Of a stretch of DNA of 64,000 nt, positions 42,904 through 54,174 are shown piece by piece. Source of the stretch: Schistocerca nitens (lineage: Eukaryota; Arthropoda; Insecta; Orthoptera; Acrididae); the NCBI RefSeq assembly GCF_023898315.1, contig NC_064615.1:738084950-738148949 (forward strand), given 5' to 3'. The position numbers were made by a program, and so were the translations under genes. Position 1 is the first letter of the stretch. Each line of letters opens with the position of its first letter. Below the pieces are notes generated by a model. It ran no database searches. It was given only the letters and a program-made list of their open reading frames with translations, and was not told where the DNA came from.

Positions 42904-44325
42904 CACTCCTGGAAATGGAAAAAAGAACACATTGACACCGGTGTGTCAGACCCACCATACTTGCTCCGGACACTGCGAGAGGGCTGTACAAGCAATGATC
43001 ACACGCACGGCACAGCGGACACACCAGGAACCGCGGTGTTGGCCGTCGAATGGCGCTAGCTGCGCAGCATTTGTGCACCGCCGCCGTCAGTGTCAGCCAG
43101 TTTGCCGTGGCATACGGAGCTCCATCGCAGTCTTTAACACTGCTAGCATGCCGCGACAGCGTGGACGTGAACCGTATGTGCAGTTGACGGACTTTGAGCG
43201 AGGGCGTATAGTGGGCATGCGGGAGGCCGGGTGGACGTACCGCCGAATTGCTCAACACGTGGGGCGTGAGGTCTCCACAGTACATCGATGTTGTCGCCAG
43301 TGGTCGGCGGAAGGTGCACGTGCCAGTCGACCTGGGACCGGACCGCAGCGACGCACGGATGCACGCCAAGACCGTAGGATCCTACGCAGTGCCGTAGGGG
43401 ACCGCACCGCCACTTCCCAGCAAATTAGGGACACTGTTGCTCCTGGGGTATCGGCGAGGACCATTCGCAACCGTCTCCATGAAGCTGGGCTACGGTCCCG
43501 CACACCGTTAGGCCGTCTTCCGCTCACGCCCCAACATCGTGCAGCCCGCCTCCAGTGGTGTCGCGACAGGCGTGAATGGAGGGACGAATGGAGACGTGTC
43601 ATCTTCAGCGATGAGAGTCGCTTCTGCCTTGGTGCCAATGATGGTCGTATGCGTGTTTGGCGCCGTGCAGGTGAGCGCCACAATCAGGACTGCATACGAC
43701 CGAGGCACACAGGGCCAACACCCGGCATCATGGTGTGGGGAGCGATCTCCTACACTGGCCGTACACCACTGGTGATCGTCGAGGGGACACTGAATAGTGC
43801 ACGGTACATCCAAACCGTCATCGAACCCATCGTTCTACCATTCCTAGACCGGCAAGGGAACTTGCTGTCCCAACAGGACAATGCACGTCCGCATGTATCC
43901 CGTGCCACCCAACGTGCTCTAGAAGGTGTACGTCAACTACCCTGGCCAGCAAGATCTCCGGATCTGTGCCCCATTGAGCATGTTTGGGACTGGATGAAGC
44001 GTCGTCTCACGCGGTCTGCACGTCCAGCACGAACGCTGGTCCAACTGAGGCGCCAGGTGGAAATGGCATGGCAAGCCGTTCCACAGGACTACATCCAGCA
44101 TTTCTACGATCGTCTCCATGGGAGAATAGCAGCCTGCATTGCTGCGAAAGGTGGATATACACTGTACTAGTGCCGACATTGTGCGTGCTCTGTTGCCTGT
44201 GTCTATGTGCCTGTGGTTCTGTCAGTGTGATCATGTGATGTATCTGACCCCAGGAATGTGTCAATAAGGTTTCCCCTTCCTGGGACAATGAATTCACGGT
44301 GTTCTTATTTCAATTTCCAGGAGTG
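42904..44325 (+). mobile_element. Structurally intact Tc1-like element, 1422 bases
   Basis: Terminal inverted repeats CACTCCTGGAAATGGAAA and the complement of CAATTTCCAGGAGTG lie beside TA at 42902-42903 and 44326-44327. A complete transposase ORF lies between. GC-rich against its surroundings, suggesting recent arrival. It splits gag in the zinc-knuckle codons. Confidence 0.95.
43148..44170 (+). CDS. Tc1-like transposase, intact 340 residues
   Basis: Cut-and-paste transposase acting in the nucleus on its own terminal repeats. The start MPRQRGREPYVQLTDFERGR is the family start; the same frame stays open upstream by chance. Bipartite paired-like DNA-binding region: helix-turn-helix WTYRRIAQHVGREVSTVHRC about residues 34-53 and a second one (ISARTIRNRLHEAGLR-type) about residues 100-120. 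RNase H-like catalytic domain: Asp155 in VIFSDESRFCLG, Asp244 in SQQDNARPHV, Glu277 in SPDLCPIEHVWDW. All three acidic residues are present and no stop or frameshift occurs; length equals the usual Tc1 size. By my count only 32 residues separate Asp244 from Glu277, against 34 in typical Tc1. The C-terminus ends KGGYTLY. Could be active, or a source for related copies. Confidence 0.93.
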   Translation: MPRQRGREPYVQLTDFERGRIVGMREAGWTYRRIAQHVGREVSTVHRCCRQWSAEGARASRPGTGPQRRTDARQDRRILRSAVGDRTATSQQIRDTVAPGVSARTIRNRLHEAGLRSRTPLGRLPLTPQHRAARLQWCRDRREWRDEWRRVIFSDESRFCLGANDGRMRVWRRAGERHNQDCIRPRHTGPTPGIMVWGAISYTGRTPLVIVEGTLNSARYIQTVIEPIVLPFLDRQGNLLSQQDNARPHVSRATQRALEGVRQLPWPARSPDLCPIEHVWDWMKRRLTRSARPARTLVQLRRQVEMAWQAVPQDYIQHFYDRLHGRIAACIAAKGGYTLY

Positions 44326-44339
44326 TATTTTGGCCAACA

Positions 44340-44815
44340 TGTGTGAAGTGTAACTCACGTTGCAGTTACTCAAATAGCCAGTATGTCCACAGTAACAGTG
44401 TAGGGCCTACACACTGTCGGCAGCAGCACCTCCACATGCACACTGAACCATGTAAAAAAGACTATGTGTCAGCCACACAGATACGACGAAGACACTGGCT
44501 CCAACATCACCACGTTGTCTGTCAGCCATGCGCTGGACGACAAACAGGATGTTCAAGCATGGTTGAAAGCACTATGCAACTCTGCGATCAACACTCACTT
44601 ACACAGTGTTCCCTTTCGATGTCGATTTCTCCATAACCTCAAGTGGTTATTTGCAGATGTTGATGTCTCTGAATCTATTTTAGGCGCTCACTTCTGTGCA
44701 TATTTGTTACTAGCAGTTGACCTCCAGAGAACACGATTACTGAGCTCAGTTGACAACAGTGCAGCACCAGGAACTAGAGACCACCGCTCGATCAAACCAT
44801 CAAGCGAGTATTAGG
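44340..44815 (+). pseudogene. Gypsy-like gag end and protease
   Basis: A frame reads NLKWLFADVDVSESILGAHF then CAYLLLAVDLQRTRLL, matching the end of the gypsy-type aspartic protease domain (WxFxxADVSxPILGADFL...LLVD). The active-site DTG segment is not clear. Continues the provirus downstream of the Tc1-like insertion. Confidence 0.65.
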
Positions 44816-45071
44816 TACAGGTTCACCACAATGACGCCAAGCACAATACAGGGTATCACACACCTGGACAAGCAGTATCACTATGTGCAAGCAGAACTGC
44901 ACCTGAACGCTTAACAGACACAAATGTAATGTTGCTGACTAGAATCATTCGCTGATACATTAACCCACAGTCTTCGTCCTCTTAAGCAGAGACCATGACG
45001 CTGGGATCACGTTTTTACTCCAAACTTTTTATGCCTTTAGTAGGCCATTAAAACAATATAACATGCAAGTA

Positions 45072-46307
45072 CGAGGGTTGTCCGAAAAGTAAGATCTCCA
45101 GCGAACTCCCGTCGGGACTGAGTGAGCTAGCTTAAATCTGACAACGGCGCCATGTTCCTTGTTCCCCACACCACTATTCTTGCCAGTCCCCCCTCTCTGC
45201 GACGCTCATTCTTGGCGTAGCAGACATTAACGAGCTAGGAAAAATCGACCCTCCCGCCAAGTGTGAATTGCATTCTGTGATTAGATTTCCGTGGTTTATG
45301 GCGTCAACCCCTATTGAAATCCATCGTCAGTTGACCAACGTGTATGGAGAAAAGTGTATGGTCATAAAAAAGGTGAGTAAGTGGTATAGGGAGATCGCAG
45401 ACGGCCTTACAAACGTGCACGACGTGGCGGCCGCGGGCGTTCATCTGTTTCAGACGAGACAGTGATAAAAGTCGAAGAAGTTTTGCTTGTGGATCGGCGT
45501 GTGACTGTGTGAAAGATTGTTGAACTGATAGGAGACTTATCTAAGACTACAGTGTACAAGATTTTGATGGACGTTTTGAAGTATCATAATGTGTGTACCA
45601 GGTGGGTGTCATGGATGTTCACTGAAAAAAGAAGCGCATTGAAAGTGCCCGAAATTTCCTGCGCCGTTACTGGGAAGAGGGTGACGAATTTTCGAAATCC
45701 CTTGCAGTACTTTATACCAGAGACTAAGGGACAATCAAAACAATGGCAGCATTCCAGTTCTCCAAATGTCAAGAAGTTCAAGCAAACGCCATTAGCGAGG
45801 AAGGTGACGGTTTCGGTATTCTTGAATAGGTAAGGTGTTCTCGTGGTAGACTACCTGGAAAGAGGTACAACAATCAACGTGGCTGGGTACTGCGAGGCAC
45901 TAACAAAGCTACGCCGAGCCCACCCTCATATCGCCCGCACCGCAACAGATCTCATCACCAAATTTGAGTGGGAAATCACTGACCATCCTCCGTACCGCCC
46001 TTATTTGGTTCCCAGTAACTACTATTTGTCCCCCAGTTTGAAACAACCCTTGGGGAGAGTGAAATTCTGAAGCTACGAAGAACTGAAGCTAGCTGTCCAT
46101 TCCTTCCTGCACACGTCGACAGGAGAGTGGCTCGATGCAGTATGACAAAGCTTCCAGAGTGTGTCCAAAAATGCGTCGATCGTGACGGGGACTACGTTGA
46201 AAAATAGCTAAAAGTCCAAGCTTTCAGAATCTGTAATCGGTTTTGCAATAAAATGTTATTTACTGTGTGAAAAAGCTTTGGAGACCTTAATTTATGGACA
46301 ACCTTCG
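45072..46307 (+). mobile_element. Decayed mariner element, 1236 bases
   Basis: Termini CGAGGGTTGTCC and GGACAACCTTCG lie beside TA at 45070-45071 and 46308-46309. Transposase pieces in broken frames: IEIHRQLTNVYGEKCMVIKK (N-terminus), VDYLERGTTINVAGYCEALT and DHPPYRPYLVPSNYYL (late blocks). The second catalytic block is deleted. Confidence 0.88.
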
Positions 46308-46764
46308 TAGTAAGGTGCACTACTCTGGCAATTCTGAGAAAATCGCAAGAGAAGTTTTACATGTCTGTTATGAAGCTGATGTATCTGTGTCACGGTGCTG
46401 GCTGTAAGAAGTCAATGTGGTCACGTGGTTAGCGTTTGCACTAAGCAAGAGGGTTGTAGGTGAGACGGCAGCTCAGATCCTGTCAACACTTATTTTTTAA
46501 TCTATATTTTTTTCATCAGTGGTCACATTATTTAATTTATGTGACATTTGAGAGGTAATATAATGAAAAAAACACGTGCATTATCATGAAGTTGTAGTGA
46601 ATTTCAGATGTTATTTAATTATTGACTCTACTTTTAATTAAATTTTCAAGGAAAAGGGACAGGCTTGGAAAGCCCAAGTCAAGCCTCAATAAATAATGAT
46701 GCGAATGACGTTATTCAATAATATAGTACATCACGATGTGTCAGATCATGAGAGTAATGTACCA

Positions 46765-47052
46765 TTACTTGTTAGATGTGCTCTCGACATCACATGTTGC
46801 AGGATGGTATTTGTCATACAGACATGGAAAACATAAATTGAAATGGCATCCACTACATCGAATGAATGCAGTTTCCCCACTTTTACAGGGAATGTTCAGA
46901 GTTTCTAAGGGAAAACACACATCGCTGGAATTTTTAAAAATTTCTCTTTCTTCCGATTGTTTGGATGCAAACCATGTATGACCAGTGATGAAAAAACCGC
47001 ATGACCACCATGAATCCGTATGTCCAGCATTATGCAAAGATACATAAGACAC
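46765..47052 (-). pseudogene. Cys-rich C-terminus of an unclassified DDE-type transposase
   Basis: The minus strand reads CKSGETAFIRCSGCHFNLCF then PCLYDKYHP. I recognise this Cys-rich tail from insect DDE-type transposases but cannot name the superfamily. Related tails lie at about 48.8 and 50.25-50.4 kb. Confidence 0.45.
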
Positions 47053-47369
47053 ATAATAGACATGTAAAACTTCTCTTGCGTTTTTCTCAGACTAGCTAGA
47101 GGTGGGCACCTTACTACTCGCACATTATGTTGTTTTAATGGCCTGTTAAAGCTGTACAACGTTTTAAATAAATTTGTGATCCCAGCGTAGCAGCCTTCCC
47201 TTGTACGACCTTAGCCACAAGAAAGATGGCTCTTAGAGGCCCTGTGGCAATTATCATCTAGCCATATACCCATAGCGACTACTGACATGACGAAGAATGC
47301 GGTGACCATGCCATTTGTTTTGTTTGAATTTTTACTCAGGTCTTTTGGCCTCTAAAACGTCGCTCAGAT

Positions 47370-48030
47370 ACGGGAACGTTTTGTCGATGGGGTGTTCAAA
47401 GGCTGTCTGACCATGGAATGGTATTTAATGAAAACAAATGCGTCGCACGGAAACCTCAAGTCACCATCCTAGGCCATACTGTTTTGGCCAGTGGCACCGC
47501 TAAAGGATGCACTTGCTGGTCATGACGCCACTGGACGCAGACTTGTTCAGTAGACACCCAAAACGGACATAGCATTCCGCTACCTCTACATGAGCAGTGT
47601 TACTCAGCCACCTGGCATCTCACGCATACCTGGTACAGTGGTCGATGCAAGACAAGTCAGCAAGCAGTTAAAGCAGCACTCCACGAAGAAGTAGACCAAC
47701 GCTCGCAGCAACATTTCTCTAAAACGTTGCAGCCAGCCCAACAGAAGTGGAATGCATATGATCGAGACCTGTTAGCAATCTATGAGACAGTCACGTACTT
47801 CCAACCTCAAAAAGTAGTTCGATTAGTGACTGCCTCTACAGATCACAAACCCATTACTTTGGCATTCAAAAATGGGGGAATAGAGCAACGTCTGATTCCA
47901 TTCGTCTGCTTTGGCACACGAAGTCATATAGCGACCAAAAAGCATGGTTTGCTTGAGCTACTAAAACTACCACAGGTAACATTTAATAACAGGCCGATTA
48001 CATTCTTCAAGATGGCGATCACAGGTTAGA
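47370..48030 (+). pseudogene. Gypsy-like RT thumb and RNase H
   Basis: Frames give VQRLSDHGMVFNENKCVARK, TILGHTV and then FSKTLQPAQQKWNAYDRDLL, AIYE and TDHKPITLAF, matching the end of RT and the RNase H of gypsy elements. The catalytic RT core (YxDD) is missing. Confidence 0.8.
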
Positions 48031-48599
48031 CCATTACTGAAAACGAACTTAAAAAAAGAAAGTCACGCAAAGAATTTCTGTAAGGTAATAAAAAGAAATG
48101 AAATTAACTGAACAACTGCGGGAATTAGGCTGTTTTGGGTGGGGGCAAACTACAAAAAGGATAGTAAAGCTAACAAGGGAATTGTTCAATTTGATGTGAC
48201 GAAACCCACCCTGAAATTTTTATACAGGAAGAATACAAGAAAGAAGAGCATTTTCGAAATTTTAGCTGATAAGACGCACTGCAATTAATTTTTAAAAATT
48301 ATTGAAGATTCTCATCTTTGTCACATGAAGCACCGCTTATGACTGGGTTGTACAGTCATTCCTGCCTAGCAGGCGATCGACCGTGACAAAAACACCGTAG
48401 CGCAGCGTAGTGCCATTATCTGGAGTGGGATCAAGCTAATTCGAAGTAGTTAAACTATACAAAAAAGTCACGTATTATATATGTTTTGAATAACAGGCAC
48501 GTCGTATCAACAGCTAAATTGTTGCATATGTAATCCTTACAAACTTGACTAGCAGAGGAAAATAAATCAATATGGTGTTTCGTGTTACCTTATAGATGA

Positions 48600-49400
48600 C
48601 TTCGATCAATCATGACTTTATTTGTTGAAACTAGATGTATTTTACACATATTTGATTGTATAACAGTTCCTGTAGCACATTTCTTATTATAATTTTTGAC
48701 TAATGTATATTTAAGTAGGCCTAACAATGAAACGATAGCCCCGTAGTCGTTACAATAAAGCGAAGTGTCTTTTAAACGACGAAAACAAACGTTTTCCTTA
48801 CACCAGACACGCCCACCTAAAGAAAAATTAATGCTTTCAGACAAGTCACAATAATCGTTAATTTTATTTAGACAGAAGTGTGGTAAAGTAAGGAAGGATC
48901 CTGGCCGTTTGCTCTGCGTATTGTACAGCATACTGAGCATACTTAAAGCAATTCCTAAAATGTGCCAGTGCAAACTACTGATGTACAAATGACTGAAATT
49001 TAAGAATACTGTTGTCCTGATAAACCTCAAATGACGGGAGCTATTGGAAATTACATTGTCTGACAATTTCCTTAAAAATACTTTACACACTCGATAAACT
49101 TCTTTATCGAGATTAACAGTGGTTTTTCAGGTGGAATCTCAATGATATCAGCAGTCTTTTCATCGTCCTTCTGACAGACAGAGGTATCGTTAAGTCCAGC
49201 CCAAGAGTCCAGCAAAAGCAATGAATTAATTTGTGCAGCTGGTGAGAAACCGATTCGAATGAAATGTTAAAGATTATTTTTTCAGATTTTGATACGTCGA
49301 TTATAAGATTTTTACCATTGAGTAGCCGTATAAACTGTAATCCACTCATATTTGTCACTGACATTGTTGTACATGAATGTGTCATGGCAGTAACTGATTA
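48600..49400 (-). pseudogene. Unclassified DDE-type transposase remnant
   Basis: Minus-strand frames include LLLDSWAGLNDTSV, VISNSSRHLRFIRTTVF and GSFLTLPHFCLNKINDYCDL, in the order I remember for the C-terminal half of insect DDE transposases with Cys-rich tails. Frameshifted. Lies within the gypsy-like element. Confidence 0.4.
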
Positions 49401-49696
49401 CACAATAGACTCGCGGTCTTTTTTTGCTCAAAATGATAAAGTGCAGTTTGCTTGCATTTCTTTCATAAAACCTTACTGATCGGCATTAGACACAACACAT
49501 TATGGGCAAACAGTAAGCTTTGTCTTCATGTAAGCTACGACTTAATGGCATCTCCTCTACACTTTTACTCGATTTGAACTTCGTTATTTTATGATTTCAT
49601 AAATCTGCTTAACCAGGTCGAAGAAGACTTGAAATCACCAATGCTCGACTCAGTTGCGATTTAGAGGGCTCACAAGGGGAAGGCCTGAGACACGGT

Positions 49697-50896
49697 CAAC
49701 CGATTCGGCTCAGATTTGGCAGGTCGCTTGTGTAAAACCTAAAACGAACTAATCTAAGATATTTTGGGTCAACACCCCCGCAATTTTGAGAAAATCATCC
49801 CTAAAGGTTATGACGAGCAATCGACTCAAAATTGGAGGGATCGACAGATAATTGTAAACAGAGCAATTTTCATCGTCAGGTATGGGGTCCACAAACTCAT
49901 ACTTTTCCAGAAATCGAGGGAAGAAACTTTTACAACTGCCTATCTGTACCCACATGGGAAACGCTTTTCGCCGACAGCGCAACGGTTAAGGTATCTCGCT
50001 GGGAATCGGAGAACCCTAGCGGATGTTATTCTTTTCGTTTGTATTTTTCCATATCTCAAATGATAGGGATCGGAGGGTTAATAAGATAAGTAAATCAATA
50101 AGGAATGATAATAATAAGTTAGGCAAATAAATTTCTCAAACATCTTGGGATAGTAAACAACTTAAATGTTACTCCAGGTCACTTTCCAATGGTTCTTCCA
50201 GTCACTGTTACGTGTCCTCACTTTGATTCGAACAACTAGATGGATGGTACTTGTCATATAAACATTCGAAGCAAATATACTCACGGCACCAAGAACATCT
50301 AATGAATGCAATCTTTCGACAACTACACTGTTCATTCCGAAGAGTCGGCGGAAAACAAACTTGGTTTACATTTTAAAATATGTCTTTTTCGGGAATTAAT
50401 TTTGATGCGCACTACGCAAACGATATCATCGCCTGAAAAATCGGTGCTGAAAGTTGGTTATGAATTATGCTGTGAATAGTTATTGCATCCGTGCGGTTGT
50501 GCAATCCCGCTGGGTTTCCAGAAGCACACAGCAAATCTCAAGCCCGGAAATAAAGTTTCTTCGAGATTCGAACCCGGGTTCTCCGATTCCCAGCCAGTCA
50601 CCTTGGCCGTTGCTCTATTGGTACTGTCGACGAAAAGCGTTTACCATGTGGGTACAGAAGTGGCAGTTGTAAAAGTTTCTTACCTCGATTTCTGGAAAAG
50701 TATGCGTTTTCGGACCCCATACCTGATGAAGAAAATTGCTCTATTTACAATTATGTATCGATCCCCCCAGTTTTGAGTCGATTGCTCGTCATAACCTTTA
50801 GGGGTGATTTTCTCATAAACGCGGGGATGTTGACCCAAAATGTATCAGATTCCTTCGTTTTAGGTTGTACACAAATTTGAGCCGAATCGGTTGGTC
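49697..50896. repeat. Large inverted repeat around a transposase-tail remnant
   Basis: Arms of about 325 bases (49697-50020, 50570-50896) pair along their length, e.g. CCGATTCGGCTCA / TGAGCCGAATCGG and GAGCAATCGACTCAAAATTG / its complement. The right arm inner edge has a tRNA-like B box (minus strand GGGTTCGAATCTCG). The spacer contains a diverged copy of the Cys-rich transposase tail. Confidence 0.85.
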
Positions 50897-51629
50897 GGTA
50901 GATCTCCATCAGTAAAGGTGCATTGTTTCTCACAAGTAGCTCTCTACATGGCTCGCGTCTGAAGAAAACTCCTCTAAAGAAAAGTTGTTCACATTATGTA
51001 CGGTATTCAAGTTTAGTGTGGGGTAATAGGACTTCGTGGCCACCGAGTGCTGTAAATCCTTTGGATAGCTTTTCTTTCACAGTTTTGCGAGTTTCGTTTG
51101 GACACTATTTCTTACCTTATCTTTCTTCCATTTATACAGTTTACTGTCTGATTTATGGAGCGAGACCAGGTTTGCACATTGCATAATATTAAGTATTAAA
51201 CACGATGAATATTAATTCAGTTTTATCTCTGTTAAGAGTGCCGCTATTGCAAAAGCAACTGGTAATTATTATTATGAATGTTAAATGAGTTACAAATTTG
51301 AGTGAACAGCAACTGCGGATTATTATTCCTTTGAGCAGCAAATATTTTGACATGGTCTTTCTTTCGGTGTATTCTTCCTATATAAAAATTTTCAGGGCAT
51401 GTTTCCACGTGTTGGACTGGACCGTTCCCTCGTAAGGTCATTCCAAAGGAACCTAAAAATCGAAAAATCATGCACATAAATTCCTCAATAATTCATTGTT
51501 TTGGGATAATCAGCATAATGTACAAACAACGTAGATAACATTGGACCTAGTTACTAAGACGTCGACAGTTAACATTTAACAATAGGCTACTTATATCCTT
51601 CACAATGTAAACTCATGACATTAGAGAGG

Positions 51630-53100
51630 ACGTCATGGTTCAAAGAAGCAGGTGAAATTGGACAGTGTGCTCGACCCAAAGAACGTACACGGCAAGTGCT
51701 CACTTGGGCAGCTTCAGCAGGTTGGTCTCATAAACCTCTTATGCAACATATAAAAGGTGCTGAAAATTTGGTGGCTGACTACATTTCTTGTGTTTGTGGA
51801 GTGGCAGAGATTATAGACTACAGAGAAGTCGCCAAAGAGCAGTCCGTAGAACCATAGTTACAACAGTTGTTGAACGACTCATCTACAGGGTTACATCTCT
51901 ACAAGATTCCTGTCCTCAACTTTAAGGTGAAACTGTGGTGTGACATCTCCTGGAAAAAACCATATCCTTACATGTGACAGAAGTTTCAGAAGACAAATTT
52001 CAATAGCATCAATGGCTTATATTATCTGGCAGCCAATGCTACTGTCAGATTGCTTACAACCATTTTTTGTCACCTTCCATTAAGAAAGAGCATTCATTTG
52101 TGTATGTTCATATCGCCCATGCCAACAAAGTAAAGTGAGACATCAAAAGCTTGCTGATGTGGATAACTTCCAAGATGCACCAGCTAGATTTGCTCACATT
52201 CATGTTGGCCAGGTCCGTCCTCTTCCACCTTCAGATGGATACACATAATTGTTCATCACTGTAGACAGATGTACACTGCAAGCATAGGCAATGCCGATCA
52301 CTGACATCTCAGCCAACACTATGGCAAAAATTGTTATGTATACATTAATTACAAATTTTAGATACCTTCTCCACGTTACATCTGACGAAGGAACCAATTT
52401 GAATCAACCCTATCCCAGGAACTAGCCAAACTCTGCAGCTTTCAGTGACACCACACAACTAGCTACAACCTCTCAACCTCTAATAGTGATATGGTAGAAT
52501 GGCGGCACAGAACCTTAAAGGTACCATTAATGCATAACCAAGAAAAGTGGACAGTGGGACTTCCCTCAGTCCTCTTAGGCTTCTGAACAATGCACAAACT
52601 TGATACTGGTGCATCTGTGGCAGAAATGACTTACAGTGAGCCTCTACACATTCCAGTGGACTACTTAGTGGCAGCACCACTAGTTGTCATGGGGGAACTT
52701 TCACAGTTAGTGGAGCAATTAAAACATGATGGCATCAACATCTGCACGTCAGCTACCTGCCAACTTCCCACTATGGCAATGAACAGATGTTTGTGCGCAA
52801 AGACCTGCGCTGCTGTTCACATATGATGCTGCAAATGTACTCAGTCAGATTGCCACTATAGCCACCATACACTGGGCCTTCCCTAGCTTTGAGCAGAGGG
52901 GTTCACGCCATTGACATCCTACAGAATAGCACACCCTTGAAAGTATCCATCAAACGTCAAACTGGCATGGTTTTTACCCTCAGCAGTCCTGGATACCTAG
53001 CCAAAACTTCACACCACGACCAGTCCAGACTCTGCAAATTCTGCCACATGGCTTATGGGCGCCACAGCCAACAGCAATGCTGACACTACGACATCTGACC
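51630..53100 (+). pseudogene. Gypsy-like RNase H end, integrase and tail
   Basis: Starts with HIKGAENLVADYISCVCGVA (end of RNase H and connection). Integrase segments follow in shifting frames: YTxLFITVDRCT-like near 52230, HVTSDEGTNF near 52370 with a catalytic Asp, then DMVEWxHRTLKG near 52490. A tail (LSRGVHAIDILQNSTPLKVS) resembles the C-terminal PYTGPFPVLxRG region. Many stops. Confidence 0.75.
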
Positions 53101-53191
53101 TACACAAGAGCCGGATAACAAATCAAAAAGTATTATGGCTTTCCAGCTTCTCTCCACTGAACAGGGTGGGGGTGGGTGGGTGAGAGAGGGG

Positions 53192-53440
53192 GGGGTTGTG
53201 TGCTAGTGATACATTTTTTGCTGTATTTGAGCATCATGAGAAGATCAAGATATACTAGTGAACTCTCTGACTTGCTTATTTTTGTTATCTTTGCTGTAAT
53301 CATTTATGTTCAGTGGTGTAAGTTTGAATTTCTTTTATTAAATATTCTTGCTTGCATTTATGAAGAATAAAAAGCTAATTTTGTATATTCTAAAGCTACA
53401 TGCGATTATTTATGTGGATAACCTAAGAGGCCACAAGGTA
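53192..53440 (+). repeat. 3' LTR of gypsy-like element
   Basis: Preceded by a purine-rich tract (GGGTGGGGGTGGGTGGG region, 53165-53191), a likely polypurine primer. Matches 38468-38920 block by block. Confidence 0.7.
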
Positions 53441-53785
53441 CCAGTAATCCTCATTTATTACACATACTTCTCTACACTAAAAAATTCTTTTCCATCAAAT
53501 AATCCAAAGTTTCTGGAATATCTTTTTATGCATACTGTCCTGTAGACTCTTAGGAAGACACTTTACAGATGTGCACCTAGGATCTCCTTCAGCAGTTCTC
53601 AGTCCGTGTGGTATACTTTCTAGTTGGCCTTTATTTCTTGTTTAATCTAAATTAACATTTACATTTTTTGTATTGCCTTTGATTAATGAAATTATTGTTC
53701 TGCATATGTACATGGATGGAAATATCAATATTTTTAGACTGTGAAAGGCAGTTCTGCATAAGTCTTTTTTTAATCCAGAATGTCC

Positions 53786-54020
53786 GCCCCCGGTAGCTGA
53801 GTGGTCAGCGCGACAGAATGTCAATCCTAACGGCCAGGTTCGATTCCTGGCTGGGTCGGAGATTTTCTCTGCTCAGGGACTGGGTGTTGTGTTGCCCTAA
53901 TCATCATCATCTCACCCCCATCGACACGCAATTCGCCGAAGTGGCGTCAAATCGAAAGACTTGCACCCGGTGAACAGTCTACCCGACGGGAGGCCCTAGT
54001 CACGCGACATTTACATTTAC
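53786..54020 (+). mobile_element. tRNA-derived SINE, another family
   Basis: Head CCCGGTAGCTGAGTGGTCAG (A box) and CCAGGTTCGATTCCTGG (B box with paired T-arm), then an unrelated body ending near ACATTTACATTTAC. Plus strand. No exact target duplication found. Confidence 0.85.
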
Positions 54021-54174
54021 TCATTCAGGATGGTCCGAATAAACTTTTGGGCAATAGAAAGTTTTTTTGTGCTATTGCTCAAACAGTAATTTCATACTGC
54101 AAGTATGGTTCCAAACAAGCATGGTACACTGTTTATGGCATAATGTGCAAACTGTTTCATAATTAATATTAAAG

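Larger units (their letters stand above)
38468..53440 (+). mobile_element. Gypsy-like LTR retrotransposon broken by nested insertions
   Basis: A 5' LTR (about 38468-38920) and 3' LTR (about 53192-53440) share blocks such as GTGAACTCTCTG, TTTTGTTATCTTTGC, ATGAAGAATAAAA and TTCTAAAGCT. Between them, in correct order and strand, lie gag pieces (42.3-42.9 kb), protease-like sequence (44.6-44.8), RT thumb and RNase H (47.4-48.0), the end of RNase H and integrase (51.6-52.6) and a C-terminal tail (to 53.1). Later insertions occupy the gaps: SINE, two mariners, a foldback, a Tc1-like element and DDE-type remnants with a large inverted repeat. The core of RT appears deleted. No target duplication could be confirmed. 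Confidence 0.75.

Noticed and set aside
42821..43147. In-frame upstream extension of the intact Tc1-like transposase
   Set aside because: It crosses the terminal repeat and the gypsy gag junction; family members start at MPRQR, so the extension is chance.
43252..43683. Minus-strand ORFs opposite the intact transposase
   Set aside because: Shadow frames of a GC-rich gene on the other strand.
53786..53870. Functional tRNA gene
   Set aside because: Promoter boxes are good, but the sequence runs on into a known-type SINE body without a proper acceptor stem.
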